Positions 1 through 9,318 of a DNA stretch of 64,000 nucleotides are shown here, piece by piece. The DNA comes from an uncultured archaeon (GTDB lineage: Archaea > Altiarchaeota > Altiarchaeia > IMC4 > SCGC-AAA252-I15): the NCBI GenBank assembly GCA_902384455.1, contig CABMCB010000018.1, positions 1 to 64,000 of the forward strand. Direction: 5' to 3'. A program made the translations under genes and the position numbers. The number at the start of each line of letters is the position of its first letter. Positions within the stretch are counted from its first letter, which is position 1. Below the pieces are notes generated by a model. That model saw only the letters and a program-made list of their open reading frames with translations, searched no databases and was not told the origin of the DNA.

Positions 1-1276
1 CCGCCATGAGGGAGGAAAGACAGGGACGCACGTAACTACAACATTGAATTTAGAGACGCTGTGGGATATCTACACTCCGCGTGTGTCAGAAGTCACAGAA
101 ATAATCCACGACCATCCGGGATTAGCGTGGGATTACACTCAAAAAGGTTGGACTGCTTGTGTCGTGTCAAACCAGGAGGCTACTTTAGGGATAGGCGATC
201 AAGGAGCAAGCTCGGCGGTGATAGAAGGCAAAGCCGCCTTGATTATGTCTTTGGGCGGCGTCAACTGCGTTCCACTGTCCACTGACACTTACGGAATGAA
301 TGACGCGGAAAAAACAGAGTTTCTAGCCCAGTTTGCCGCAAGGGGGTCAGTAGGCTTCGGAGTCGTAATGTTCGAAGACATCCCGGGGAGGCTCTCGCAG
401 CCGGTTGTTTCTAGGACTCGGCAGATATTGACTGAATTGGATAAGGTGAGGGACGGAGCCGCCGAGGTTCCTGTTTTCCACGACGACAGGGACGGAACCA
501 AAGGCATCGTGCTTACTGCCGCAATAAACTCCTGCAGGGCGACAGGCCGCGCGCTTAAGGACGCTAATGTGGCTATAATAGGCGCTGGAGCCGCCGCGGA
601 CGGCATACACGAGATTCTTGTGGCAGCTGGCGTGCCGAGAGAGCATATTATCGTGTGCGACAGCGATGGACCGCTTTACGCAGGCAGAGAGGGAATAAAA
701 GGAACATACAAGGAAGGCATGGCCATACCGACTAAAGCACGCACTGTCAAACAAGCCTGCGACGGCAGGGACGTTATTATAAGCGTAGCCAAAGTGGGCG
801 CGCTACTTCCGCAAGACTTGGAAGGAGCAGCCAAAGACTTCATTTACTTTGGGTTGGAGAATCCTTCACCAGCTGTTTTAGTTAAAGACGCTCGTAGGAT
901 GGGTGCGGCAGTGGTAGTAACTGGTTCCGGCGCCGACAAGACGCCGCAAGCCAACAACATGTACGTGTTCCCGGGAACCGTGAGAGGCTGCCTTGAGGTT
1001 CGCGCCAGAAACATCGAACCAAAGGATTACGTGAACGCAGCCTTTGATTTGGCCATGCTTGTTAATGACGAGGACATCAAGAGGGGGGTTATTCTACCTC
1101 CTCTTGGACCGGAATCCACTGCCACTATCGCTGCGGGAATAGCCACGTCTATTATGGAGAGGGACGCAGCTCGCCTTGATGTTGAGCCAATAGACATTCA
1201 AGAGAGAGTGCGTAAAGACTTGGAGAGGATTCAAGAGACGGCTGAACGTGAAGCTAGGAGATACAAGCCTTCATAG
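1..1276 (+). CDS. NAD(P)-dependent malic enzyme, 5' partial
   Basis: Oxidative decarboxylation of malate to pyruvate, linking the C4 and C3 pools in the cytoplasm. The core matches the family: YTPRV near the start, the catalytic-lysine segment VIEGKAALI, PVFHDDRDGT, the dinucleotide fold IIGAGAAADGI, and NNMYVFPGTVRG near the C-terminus. A TTG at 44 gives 410 residues, but the frame is open from base 2 through that TTG. The upstream residues (EGGKTGTHVTT) fit the N-terminal segment that normally precedes the YTPG motif, so the true start probably lies left of the window. Odd points are YTPR for the usual YTPG and GIGDQG for the usual GLGNIG. It converges on the alkyltransferase gene. A malolactic-type relative is possible. 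Confidence 0.85.
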   Translation, partial: RHEGGKTGTHVTTTLNLETLWDIYTPRVSEVTEIIHDHPGLAWDYTQKGWTACVVSNQEATLGIGDQGASSAVIEGKAALIMSLGGVNCVPLSTDTYGMNDAEKTEFLAQFAARGSVGFGVVMFEDIPGRLSQPVVSRTRQILTELDKVRDGAAEVPVFHDDRDGTKGIVLTAAINSCRATGRALKDANVAIIGAGAAADGIHEILVAAGVPREHIIVCDSDGPLYAGREGIKGTYKEGMAIPTKARTVKQACDGRDVIISVAKVGALLPQDLEGAAKDFIYFGLENPSPAVLVKDARRMGAAVVVTGSGADKTPQANNMYVFPGTVRGCLEVRARNIEPKDYVNAAFDLAMLVNDEDIKRGVILPPLGPESTATIAAGIATSIMERDAARLDVEPIDIQERVRKDLERIQETAEREARRYKPS

Positions 1277-1295
1277 ACGAACGCACTCTACAGCC

Positions 1296-1772
1296 TTAAT
1301 GCTCTAACCTAAGAAGCCTCTTCTTCCACATCATCCCAAGGTTATATCCCCCTAGCCCTTTCGCCGCGACGACCCTATGGCATGGCACTATTATCGGCGT
1401 GTGATTAGCCTTAAGCGCCTGCCCCACAGCACGAGGCCTTAAACCAGTTTTTTCTGCTATATGGCCGTACGTGCGGGTTTCTCCTGACGGTATTTTTCGG
1501 GTTTCCGCCCAGACTTTCTTTTGCTTCGGGGTGGCTGCGGAGGGGTCTAAGTGAAAGCTGGAGAAGTCTGTCTTTTTCCCGTTGAAATAGAGGGAAAGCA
1601 ATTTTGCCGCGGGCAGAGATTTAACGAAAACAGCGTCAGGCACGTCCGTTAGGATGGCCGCCTTAGCTTCCTGCTTAGTCTTCTTCGGCAGTATCACCTT
1701 AACTACGCCTTCTTCGCTTTCAGCGACCGCTCCCGTGCCCCACGGGGAATCGTAGTAGGCGGTCTTCTTCAC
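1296..1772 (-). CDS. ogt: Methylated-DNA--[protein]-cysteine S-methyltransferase
   Basis: Suicide repair enzyme that moves the alkyl group of O6-alkylguanine onto its own cysteine. At 158 residues it has the usual size of a bacterial/archaeal Ogt. The acceptor motif PCHRVV puts the active cysteine at residue 131. The C-terminal end [17 protein letters not shown] and the wHTH segment ([17 protein letters not shown]) are typical. Its start overlaps the stop of the reductoisomerase gene by four bases (ATGA), so the two are probably translationally coupled, although no functional link is obvious. Confidence 0.92.
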   Translation of the reverse strand: MKKTAYYDSPWGTGAVAESEEGVVKVILPKKTKQEAKAAILTDVPDAVFVKSLPAAKLLSLYFNGKKTDFSSFHLDPSAATPKQKKVWAETRKIPSGETRTYGHIAEKTGLRPRAVGQALKANHTPIIVPCHRVVAAKGLGGYNLGMMWKKRLLRLEH

Positions 1773-2761
1773 GTTTTGGCTTGAACGAAAAGCTTCCTCA
1801 GGCGTCCGCCGACTTTTTCTATGGGTTCATTTGGTCCGTCTGCGCGTGCTTTGTTGAGGATGGGTTTGCCTTTTTTGTTTTCGTTCATCCACTCTTTGGC
1901 GAACTTGCCGGTCTGTATTTCCTTTAGAATCTTGCTCATCTCCTTTTTAGTCTGCGGGGTGATGATGCGTTTTCCGCGGGTGCGTCCGCCGTATTCTGCT
2001 GTGTTGCTTACGCAAGTCCACATGTACTCTATGCCGCCTTTCTGGATTAAGTCGGTTATGAGTTTGACTTCGTGAAGGGTTTCGAAGTAGGCGATTTCAG
2101 GCTGATAGCCGGCTTCCACAAGGGTTGCGAAGCTGTTTTTGATTAGCTCAGTGAGTCCGCCGCACAAGTCTACTTGTTCGCCGAAGAGGTCTGTTTCAGT
2201 TTCCTCTTTGAACGTGGTTTCTATGACTCCTGCGCGCGTCGCGCCCAGCGCCTTGGCGAGGGCAAGTACTTTCGCCTTCGCCTTGCCGGTGTAGTCCTGG
2301 TGCACCGCGATTAACGCTGGAGTGCCGAATCCGTCCTCATAAGTCTTTCTGACGAGCACCCCAGGCCCCTTGGGCGCGACCATGACGACGTCCACGTTTT
2401 TTGGCGGCTTAATCCACCCGAAATGAATGTTGAATCCGTGGCTGAACATGAGGGTGCTGCCTTTCGTAAGGTTCTTCTTGATTGACTCGTCGTAGACGCT
2501 CTTCTGCAATTCGTCGGGAATGAGTATGTGGACTATCGACGCGTTCTTCACTGCGTCTGCGACCTCAAAAACCTTGAATCCGTCCGCCTTAGCGGTCTTC
2601 CAGCTTTTCCCGCCTTTGCGTAGGCCTATTATGACGTTTACTCCGCTGTCGCGGAAGTTTAGTGCTTGGCCGCGTCCTTGGTTTCCGTATCCTATGACTG
2701 CGAGCGTCTGCCCTTTTAGGGCGGTGAGGTCTGCGTCCTTGTTTCCGTAAACTTTAGCCAT
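1769..2761 (-). CDS. ilvC: Ketol-acid reductoisomerase
   Basis: Converts acetolactate or acetohydroxybutyrate to the dihydroxy acid with NADPH and Mg2+, the second common step of branched-chain amino acid synthesis. The 330-residue class I enzyme has the Rossmann motif [10 protein letters not shown] (residues 22-31). Basic residues follow it (GLRKGGKSW), as in NADPH-preferring forms. The acidic metal-site helix segment [11 protein letters not shown] and the C-terminal [13 protein letters not shown] segment are present. No other ilv or leu gene lies in the window, so it is isolated from its pathway and instead coupled to ogt. The start is set by the first Met before MAKVYGNKD, close after the upstream gene. 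Confidence 0.95.
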   Translation of the reverse strand: MAKVYGNKDADLTALKGQTLAVIGYGNQGRGQALNFRDSGVNVIIGLRKGGKSWKTAKADGFKVFEVADAVKNASIVHILIPDELQKSVYDESIKKNLTKGSTLMFSHGFNIHFGWIKPPKNVDVVMVAPKGPGVLVRKTYEDGFGTPALIAVHQDYTGKAKAKVLALAKALGATRAGVIETTFKEETETDLFGEQVDLCGGLTELIKNSFATLVEAGYQPEIAYFETLHEVKLITDLIQKGGIEYMWTCVSNTAEYGGRTRGKRIITPQTKKEMSKILKEIQTGKFAKEWMNENKKGKPILNKARADGPNEPIEKVGGRLRKLFVQAKT

Positions 2762-2795
2762 CCTATGAGAACCCCCTTTTTTAGAAAGGTATAAG

Positions 2796-3932
2796 CTATT
2801 TTGCTGAGTACTTAAAAGTCTGACCGCTTTTGCGCCGAGACAGAAGTTGTTTGTCGTAGAGCGCCTTAAGCTCGCGGGTGACGCGCTCAGGCTTCTCCTT
2901 TATTTTCCGGGCCACGTCCTTGGGGGAAAGCTCTGCGTTCACCCTAAGCACGCTCATTATTTCGCGCTGAATCGTGGTTAACGAGGCGACTGGTGCGGCT
3001 TCTACTTCTGCGAAGCCGTGCTCCTCCTTTAGGAAGTCTTTGCATTCGTCGCAGTAGTACTGGTTGTCTACGGTCCAGTTGAGCCACCGGATTTTTCCGC
3101 AGCAGAAGCATACGCTCTCCAAGGGGAAGGAGCTTGGAGTGAGCGCCGGTGACTGAGGCACCTCAATTGATACGCCGCTTTCAAGGGGCAATGCAGGCGC
3201 CTGACCTAATTCAGGCAAACCGGAATCCGGCATCATAGGCTGCGGACCCGGCGGAATGAAACTGAACATGTCTTGGGAGCCAGCCTGCATTCCGACGTCT
3301 TGCATTTGAGGCTCGCAATTGAACCGCCCCCCGTCAAGGGGCATAGAAGGAACCGAATTCAATATGTCGCCGCCTAACGCCGCGGAACTCTCTTCGATAA
3401 AGGGCATTTCCGCCGGCTTTTCGACTTTAGGCTGAACTACGGACTCATCTTCGCTGAAACGCGCCTGAAGAGTCTGAGTGAAATACCCCGCCTCAGCCGC
3501 ATCAGACGCGCCGTAAGGCACATCAATACGAATGGTGTCGTAAGGGTGTATGTCTATGTCGTAAGTCAGATAATACTCAAACACGCGGCTTTCACCAGCC
3601 AAAAGGCACGCTGCGTCAGTAAGCTCCCCCAAAAGGTCATAACCCCTCGTCACCCCATAATGCCTGCGGCCGGCAAGCATAGGTAGGTCTTCCTTGGTTT
3701 TATTGCGCAGCTCCACCGGGTCCAAAAAGCGCACAAGCCTTAAAGACGGCTTGACGAACTGGCTTTTTTTGCCGCGATTCACAACCTTAAGCTCAAGTTT
3801 GCCCGCGTCTTTGTCGTAAACTAAATTTTCGACCTTTATTGACGCCTTCCGCGCACGGCGTTTCTGGTATATGACGGCCGCCGTAGCAAGTGAGGCAGCG
3901 GCGCTAAACCATTTAAGGTCGTCAAAATTCAT
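2796..3932 (-). CDS. Membrane-anchored protein with Zn ribbon and C-terminal winged helix
   Basis: I do not recognise this family. The 378 residues show a short N-terminal hydrophobic segment (about 7-22) followed by basic residues (KRRARK), as in a membrane anchor with cytoplasmic remainder. A beta-rich domain of about 150 residues follows, then a Pro/Met/Gly-rich linker (about 170-270). A treble-clef or ribbon-like Cys cluster comes next (C275-x2-C278 and C294-x2-C297), then a winged-helix-like end (about 318-378, [22 protein letters not shown]). The order suggests a membrane-tethered DNA- or RNA-binding protein; that role is inference. It is flanked by ilvC and the BioD/DRTGG gene on the same strand. 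Confidence 0.7.
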   Translation of the reverse strand: MNFDDLKWFSAAASLATAAVIYQKRRARKASIKVENLVYDKDAGKLELKVVNRGKKSQFVKPSLRLVRFLDPVELRNKTKEDLPMLAGRRHYGVTRGYDLLGELTDAACLLAGESRVFEYYLTYDIDIHPYDTIRIDVPYGASDAAEAGYFTQTLQARFSEDESVVQPKVEKPAEMPFIEESSAALGGDILNSVPSMPLDGGRFNCEPQMQDVGMQAGSQDMFSFIPPGPQPMMPDSGLPELGQAPALPLESGVSIEVPQSPALTPSSFPLESVCFCCGKIRWLNWTVDNQYYCDECKDFLKEEHGFAEVEAAPVASLTTIQREIMSVLRVNAELSPKDVARKIKEKPERVTRELKALYDKQLLSRRKSGQTFKYSAK

Positions 3933-4033
3933 TCTGGGGATTCACACGGGGGTGGTGGGTAAAGAAAGAATAGAGAGGGGGAGTATAAAAATTATTTAAG
4001 GATTACGGCGGGCGAAGCCTTCTTATGCGCGCG

Positions 4034-5113
4034 TTATAGTTTGGGCAGGGAGAATGCGGCGGAGAATTCCTTGAGGTTTATGTGTTTTCGCAGGTGGTTT
4101 TTGAAGTACGCGAGCTTTTCTTTGTCTGTTATGCTAAGGCGGGTCAAAAGGTGTTCCGTGATTTGCACTGTCTCGAAGGTGTTTTGAGGCACGAGTATCG
4201 TGGGGATGCAGCATTGCTGGGCTCTGGCCAGAACCTGCGATGTGGGCGGAACGTTTCCTGTAAGTATTAGGCATTGAGTGGGCGTCTCCATCGCGGTCAT
4301 AAGCAAGTCGCTTCTGTCTGCGCCGGTTATTACCGCTTTGTTGACTGTCCTGCGGAAGTACTTCATAGCATAAGCGGGAGACATAGCTCCCACCACGAAT
4401 GAGCCGACCGTCCGGTCAAGACAGTTTTGGCCGGTGAGCACTTGGCCTCCAAGCCGCTCCAGTATGGCGGAAACTGACACCAGCCTCAATTTGGGGTCCT
4501 GCGGCAAAACGCCCAGGACGCTTATTTTCTTGGATTTCAAAAAGGGCACGATGGTGCCTTTGACGTGAGCCATCTGGTTCTTGGGCACGTCGTTTATTAT
4601 TACGCCCGCAAGAAGGTTCTTTCCGAACGACTGTATGAGCTTCTGCGCAGAAAGTATCCTATCAACCACATAGTCGTTGTCGTAGCGGGAAACCAAGAGA
4701 ATGCGGGCCTTAAACTGCAGTGCGATTTCGGCTTCCGAGAGTCCTGCCATTAGGCCGCCTCCTGTGGTTCCTGCGCCTTCTATTAGTACGACGTCTTTTC
4801 CTTTGGATATGCGGGAGTATGCTTCAGTCAACGCTTTTTTGGGGTTCTTTTTTCCCGTAAGTACTCCTTGGATTAGGTCGGGTGTCAGGCGTATTGGGGA
4901 TATGTCTGATGTGTCGGCGGTGAGTTTTAGGAGTTTTTTGACTTGGGATGCGTCTTGGTCGACTAGTTTGCCGTTTTCTTCTATCAGCCGGTTGCCCAGT
5001 GGCTTCATGTATCCTACGGAGAGTTTTCGTTCGGTCAGAAGGTGGCTTAGGCCCAGCGAGAATGCGGTTTTCCCCGAGTATTCCTCCGTGGAGGCGATAA
5101 CTATTGGCTTCAT
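4034..5113 (-). CDS. BioD-like P-loop / DRTGG domain protein (Pta N-terminal-like)
   Basis: 359 residues in two parts. The N-terminal BioD/CobB-like P-loop domain (residues 1-200) has the nucleotide loop EYSGKTAFSLGL and VLIEGAGTTGGG. The DRTGG domain (about 210-320) contains VITGADRSDLL. This pair forms the N-terminal half of long bacterial phosphotransacetylases, where it is thought to be regulatory. The catalytic PTA domain is absent, so it should not be called a phosphotransacetylase. It is divergent from acetyl-CoA synthetase with only about 200 bp between them, so a role in sensing or regulating acetyl-CoA metabolism is plausible but inferred. Confidence 0.8.
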   Translation of the reverse strand: MKPIVIASTEEYSGKTAFSLGLSHLLTERKLSVGYMKPLGNRLIEENGKLVDQDASQVKKLLKLTADTSDISPIRLTPDLIQGVLTGKKNPKKALTEAYSRISKGKDVVLIEGAGTTGGGLMAGLSEAEIALQFKARILLVSRYDNDYVVDRILSAQKLIQSFGKNLLAGVIINDVPKNQMAHVKGTIVPFLKSKKISVLGVLPQDPKLRLVSVSAILERLGGQVLTGQNCLDRTVGSFVVGAMSPAYAMKYFRRTVNKAVITGADRSDLLMTAMETPTQCLILTGNVPPTSQVLARAQQCCIPTILVPQNTFETVQITEHLLTRLSITDKEKLAYFKNHLRKHINLKEFSAAFSLPKL

Positions 5114-5138
5114 GGGGCGTAACCTATTAGTGGGGGCG

Positions 5139-5149
5139 TATAAATAACA
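5139..5149 (-). promoter_or_regulatory. TATA-like element for the BioD/DRTGG gene
   Basis: Read on the minus strand this is GTTATTTATAC, centred about 31 nt upstream of the ATG at 5113. That spacing fits an archaeal promoter giving a leaderless or nearly leaderless mRNA. The facing acs gene has its own A/T-rich box near 5243-5256 and a possible SD (GGTTGATG) just before its ATG. Confidence 0.5.
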
Positions 5150-5314
5150 GGCGTAGTTAGCGGCTTTTTAGGGGTGTTGTGGGGCTTTTTCTTGGGGGGA
5201 GTGTGGTGCATGCGGAAATATCGGCAAACGCCGAATTTTTTGGGATATTTTTAAGTCAATGACCTTATCATTAAAATCTCGAATCATACACAGGCAACGT
5301 GTGGTTGATGTAAA

Positions 5315-7279
5315 ATGACAGACAAAACAATTCATTCTATGATGGATGAGAAGCGAAGGTTCGCTCCTGCAGAATACAAGCTGACTCCGGCTCACGTCAA
5401 GAACAAGGAAGAGTACGACAGGATGTACGAGGAGTCCATTAAGAACCCGGAGTCATTCTGGACTAAGCAGGCGGAGGAAATCGCCTGGTTTTCTAAGTTC
5501 AAGAAGGTCCGCACTTGGGACCACAGCAAGATTAAGTCCACCTGGTTTGAGGGAGGAAAGCTTAACGTTTCATACAACTGCCTTGACCGCCATTTGAACG
5601 GCCCCCGGAAGAATAAGGCGGCGATAATCTGGGAGGGGGAGCTTCCCGGCCACAACAGGACGCTTACTTACCAGGAGTTGCACAGGGAAGTGTGCCGTTT
5701 CGCAAACGTCTTGAAGAAGAAGGGCGTCAAAAAAGGCGACCGCGTCTGCATTTACCTGCCCATGATTCCCGAGCTGCCGATTGCCATGCTTGCGTGCGCA
5801 AGAATCGGAGCCATCCACAGCATAGTGTTCGGAGGGTTTTCAGCCGAAGCTTTGCGCGACAGGATTCAGGATTCCACCGCATCTATGGTCATAACCTCCG
5901 ACGGAAGCTATCGCCGAGGAAAAGTCATCCCGCTTAAGGACAACGCAGACAAGGCCATCGTAGACTGCCCGACAGTCAAAAGCATGATCGTCGTCCAGCG
6001 AGCCAACGCCCCAACGTCGATGAAGGAAGGCCGCGACAGCTGGTTCCACGATGAGATGAACGCGGACGACATAAAGAATTACTGCGAGCCGGAGCACATG
6101 GACGCCGAGGACCCGCTGTTCATCCTCTACACGAGCGGGACGACGGGGAAACCCAAAGGCGTGTTGCATACGACAGCAGGCTACCTCCTTTATGTCACTT
6201 TGACGACCAAATACATTTTCGACGTCCGCGAAGAAGACACGTTCTGGTGCACCGCAGACATAGGCTGGGTCACAGGACACAGCTACATCGTGTACGGCCC
6301 GCTGTCTAACGGAGTTTCTTCGCTCATGTTTGAGGGCGTGCCAAACTTCCCCAAGCCCGACCGCTTCTGGGAGGTCGTCGAGAAATACAAGGTAAACGTA
6401 TTTTACACTGCGCCAACCGCGATACGCGCCATGGCCAAAGACGGCGACCAGTGGCCAAACGGCCGCGACCTGTCTAGCATACGTCTTTTGGGCAGTGTTG
6501 GTGAGCCGATTAATCCTGAGGCATGGATTTGGTATCATAAGGTCATCGGGAAGGAGAAGTGTCCGATTGTGGATACTTACTGGCAGACTGAGACCGGCGG
6601 AATCATAATTACTCCCATTCCTGGCGTCCACACGCTTAAGCCCAGCAGCGCCAACAGGCCGTTCTTCGGAGTTCAGCCGATTGTGGTGAAGGAGAATGGA
6701 CAGCCCGCCGACGTAAACGAGGGCGGATATTTGTGCATCAAGGAGCCTTGGCCGGGTATGATGAGGACGGTTTACGGGGACCACCAGCGTTTCGTAGACA
6801 CTTACTGGACTACGTTCAAGCCGTATTATTTCACGGGCGACGGAGCCCGCATGGACGAAGACGGCGACTTCTGGCTTATGGGCCGAGTCGACGACGTCAT
6901 AAACATCGCAGGCCACCGCCTGGGCACAGCCGAAGTCGAGTCGGCGCTGGTTACGCACCCTAAGGTCGCTGAGGCCGCAGTCGTTCCTATGCCCGACGAC
7001 ATAAAGGGGCAGGGATTGTACGCTTACGTCATCCTTAAGGAAGGCAACAAGCCGTCCGACGAACTCAAGAAGGAGCTGGAGAACGTGGTGCGGAAAGTCA
7101 TCGGTCCCATCGCTAAGCCGGATAAAATCCAGTTCGCTGACGCTTTGCCGAAGACGCGAAGCGGGAAGATTATGCGCCGCATACTGAGGAAGATTGCGGA
7201 GGGCGCAAACGAAGTGGGCGACACGACGACTTTAGCCGACCCGCACGTGGTTGAAGTCCTGCTTAAAGGAAGGCAGTAA
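5315..7279 (+). CDS. acs: Acetyl-CoA synthetase (AMP-forming)
   Basis: Activates acetate with ATP and CoA through acetyl-AMP. The length of 654 residues is normal for Acs. The adenylate-forming signature [11 protein letters not shown] is at about 272-282, [10 protein letters not shown] at about 420-430, [16 protein letters not shown] and the hinge [13 protein letters not shown] at about 510-535. [11 protein letters not shown] at about 611-621 contains the catalytic lysine that is acetylated in regulated family members. The [12 protein letters not shown] region suits acetate rather than bulkier acids. An OFA-type transporter gene follows after 3 bases, so uptake and activation of a small carboxylate may be coupled. 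Confidence 0.96.
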   Translation: MTDKTIHSMMDEKRRFAPAEYKLTPAHVKNKEEYDRMYEESIKNPESFWTKQAEEIAWFSKFKKVRTWDHSKIKSTWFEGGKLNVSYNCLDRHLNGPRKNKAAIIWEGELPGHNRTLTYQELHREVCRFANVLKKKGVKKGDRVCIYLPMIPELPIAMLACARIGAIHSIVFGGFSAEALRDRIQDSTASMVITSDGSYRRGKVIPLKDNADKAIVDCPTVKSMIVVQRANAPTSMKEGRDSWFHDEMNADDIKNYCEPEHMDAEDPLFILYTSGTTGKPKGVLHTTAGYLLYVTLTTKYIFDVREEDTFWCTADIGWVTGHSYIVYGPLSNGVSSLMFEGVPNFPKPDRFWEVVEKYKVNVFYTAPTAIRAMAKDGDQWPNGRDLSSIRLLGSVGEPINPEAWIWYHKVIGKEKCPIVDTYWQTETGGIIITPIPGVHTLKPSSANRPFFGVQPIVVKENGQPADVNEGGYLCIKEPWPGMMRTVYGDHQRFVDTYWTTFKPYYFTGDGARMDEDGDFWLMGRVDDVINIAGHRLGTAEVESALVTHPKVAEAAVVPMPDDIKGQGLYAYVILKEGNKPSDELKKELENVVRKVIGPIAKPDKIQFADALPKTRSGKIMRRILRKIAEGANEVGDTTTLADPHVVEVLLKGRQ

Positions 7280-7282
7280 GGG

Positions 7283-8485
7283 TTGGCGAGAATGAACCGT
7301 TGGAGCGTCGTATTAGGGGCAGTTCTGATTCAGCTTTGCTTGGGAGCAATATACGCCTGGAGCATATTCGTAGAGCCGCTGAAAAAGACTTTCGGATACA
7401 GCCAGACTGAAACGCAGATAATATTCTCCGTAGCATTAGCGTCTTTCGCCTTGATGATGATTCTTGCGGGCCGCTGGCAGGACTGCCACGGACCAAAGAA
7501 GATTGCGACTTTGGGCGGAATAGTGCTTGGCGTAGGATACCTTCTTGCCGGGCAAACAGGCGGAAGCTTCATTGAAATAGCCGCGACAGTAGGACTTGTT
7601 GGCGGCGCAGGAATAGGGCTTGCTTACGTGTGCCCTATCGCCGCGTGCGTCAAGTGGTTTCCGGATAAGAGAGGGATGGTTTCTGGTTTGGCTGTTGCGG
7701 GTTTTGGCGCGGGCGCACTTGTGTTCGCAAAGTACGGCGCAATGTGGATTACGTCCGCGGGAGTGCTATCAACGTTCACTTACTTCGGCGTAATATTCCT
7801 TCTTGCCGTCGTCTTTGGCGCCCAGCTTCTTAGGAACCCGCCTGAAGGATACAAACCAGAAGGCTGGAATCCGCCGGCTACGGCAGCCAAGGCGAACGGA
7901 ATAAACTTAGGGGGAAAGGAGATAATCCACACCCGCCAATTCTGGACTCTGTGGCTGATGTTCATGTTCGCAGCTACCGCCGGCCTCATGGTGATAGGAA
8001 ACCTAAAGCCGTTTGGAGTATACTCTGGGTTGGACGCCGCAACAGCAACCACAGCAGTGGGAGTGCTCGCGCTCGCAAACGGCGCAGGACGAATACTTTG
8101 GGGCACCGGCTCAGATAAACTCGGCAGAAAAAACTCGCTGGCAATAATGATGCTCCTTCAGGGAGTGATGATGCTTGCGCTCATGAAAATGGGAGCAACA
8201 CCGCTGCTTTTGACGATAGCCGTAATCTGGGTGGGCTTCAACTTCGGAGGAAACTTCGCCCTATTCCCCTCAGCAACAGCAGACTACTTCGGAACCAAAA
8301 ACGTAGGAATAAACTACGGCCTCATCTTCACAAGCTACGGAGTAGCAGGAATAGTAGGCCCAATACTCGCAGGAAGCGTCTTCGACAAGACAGGAAGCTA
8401 CCTATGGGCATTCATACCAGCAGGAACAGCATGCTTGATTGCGGCCGGATTAGCTTTGACGTTAAAGGCACCGACAAAGAAATAA
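7283..8485 (+). CDS. MFS transporter, oxalate/formate antiporter (OFA) family
   Basis: A 400-residue multi-pass carrier with about 12 hydrophobic segments and the OFA-type opening RWSVVLGAVLIQLCLGAIYAW-like arrangement. It has the loop motif AGRWQDCHGPKK after segment 2 and GTGSDKLGRKNSL in the second half. OFA members move small carboxylates such as oxalate, formate or lactate. Placement 3 bases after acs suggests acetate or a related acid here, which is inference. Start: TTG at 7283 is listed, but the ATG at 7292 (MNRWSVVLG) is the more natural start. The end (7900-8485) is strongly A+C-rich compared with the beginning. Confidence 0.85.
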   Translation: MARMNRWSVVLGAVLIQLCLGAIYAWSIFVEPLKKTFGYSQTETQIIFSVALASFALMMILAGRWQDCHGPKKIATLGGIVLGVGYLLAGQTGGSFIEIAATVGLVGGAGIGLAYVCPIAACVKWFPDKRGMVSGLAVAGFGAGALVFAKYGAMWITSAGVLSTFTYFGVIFLLAVVFGAQLLRNPPEGYKPEGWNPPATAAKANGINLGGKEIIHTRQFWTLWLMFMFAATAGLMVIGNLKPFGVYSGLDAATATTAVGVLALANGAGRILWGTGSDKLGRKNSLAIMMLLQGVMMLALMKMGATPLLLTIAVIWVGFNFGGNFALFPSATADYFGTKNVGINYGLIFTSYGVAGIVGPILAGSVFDKTGSYLWAFIPAGTACLIAAGLALTLKAPTKK

Positions 8486-8497
8486 GGGAGGATAAGT

Positions 8498-9013
8498 CTA
8501 AGAGAATTTCTCCAAGATGTAGAGGGTCTCGTTTTTTACTATGAGTCCATCTGCGAGATGATCAAACAGATTCCGATCGCCGAGTTCGGGGTATTTCTTT
8601 CTTATCGAGTTAAATTTTAGGATATTCTCGTCGCCCAAACTATTTCTTGGTGAATATGGGATAAAGTAGTAGCTTTCTTTTTTCCATATTCTTTTTCCGA
8701 ACAGAACGTAGTACGATTCAACAACCTCCTCAGGTTTCTTTAACTGTATCCGCGAACTGTTGACCCCAATCTCTTTGAACACCGGCACATACGTCGAATT
8801 GATGTATCTTTCCACAACCACGGCGGCATCTTCAGGCCCCCGAACTTCGTCCGGGAATTTGGTTAAGGGAAAATAATGGTCTTGTTTCATGCACACATAG
8901 CCCACGGGGCACGGGCTAAAATCTAGTTTATCTTTTGTGTCAACGGTTTCGATTGAAAAATAAACGGCCAGTATGCAAAGCAGGAGGGTTTGAGCGATAA
9001 CCAACCTTTTCAT
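8498..9013 (-). CDS. Hypothetical exported or membrane-anchored protein
   Basis: A 171-residue protein I do not recognise. The N-terminus is a signal/anchor segment (KRLVIAQTLLLCILAVYFSI) with no lipobox. The mature part has two cysteines early (CPVGYVC) that could form a disulphide outside the cell, three NxS/T sequons and no repeats. It ends convergent with the transporter gene and begins just downstream of the small gene that closes the ATP synthase operon, so it may be co-transcribed with it. Confidence 0.6.
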   Translation of the reverse strand: MKRLVIAQTLLLCILAVYFSIETVDTKDKLDFSPCPVGYVCMKQDHYFPLTKFPDEVRGPEDAAVVVERYINSTYVPVFKEIGVNSSRIQLKKPEEVVESYYVLFGKRIWKKESYYFIPYSPRNSLGDENILKFNSIRKKYPELGDRNLFDHLADGLIVKNETLYILEKFS

Positions 9014-9020
9014 TACAGCA

Positions 9021-9314
9021 TTATCGTCTTGTTTGTCCGCCGCCCATGTGGCGGTAGTCTCCTGCGAAAGGTAGGCGGCCTCCTCCGCTTGAGTCTATTT
9101 TGCGTGTGCGCTCTAGGTCTTGGAGGATTCTTTTTATGTCTTCCTTCTTTTTCGCTGCGGGCTTCAGTTTGAGGTCTTGGTATTTTCCGTAGAGGTCTTG
9201 GAATTCGGCGTCTGCGGTGTATCGTTCGGCATATTTCCTTATTTTTTCGTCGAATGCTGCTGCGTCGTCGAATGCGTCAAGCAGTTCCTTGGCTATGTAG
9301 TGGGAAGCGAGCAT
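9021..9314 (-). CDS. Small unknown protein at the 3' end of the ATP synthase operon
   Basis: 97 residues, mostly helical and charged, with a Lys-rich middle (KLKPAAKKKEDIKRIL) and a Gly/Arg-rich tail (SSGGGRLPFAG, MGGGQTRR). It starts 4 bases after the stop of atpD, on the same strand and with no promoter between, so it belongs to the E-F-A-B-D operon. It is not one of the standard A-type subunits (A-F, H, I and K are all accounted for elsewhere). It could be an assembly or regulatory factor or an unrelated passenger. Confidence 0.65.
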   Translation of the reverse strand: MLASHYIAKELLDAFDDAAAFDEKIRKYAERYTADAEFQDLYGKYQDLKLKPAAKKKEDIKRILQDLERTRKIDSSGGGRLPFAGDYRHMGGGQTRR

Positions 9315-9318
9315 TGTG

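Noticed and set aside
4034-5113. Annotation as a phosphotransacetylase
   Set aside because: Only the BioD-like and DRTGG regions are present; the catalytic PTA domain is missing.
5840-6958. Open frame of 372 codons antisense to acs
   Set aside because: It mirrors the acs coding frame, has no family motif or start context, and acs is fully supported.
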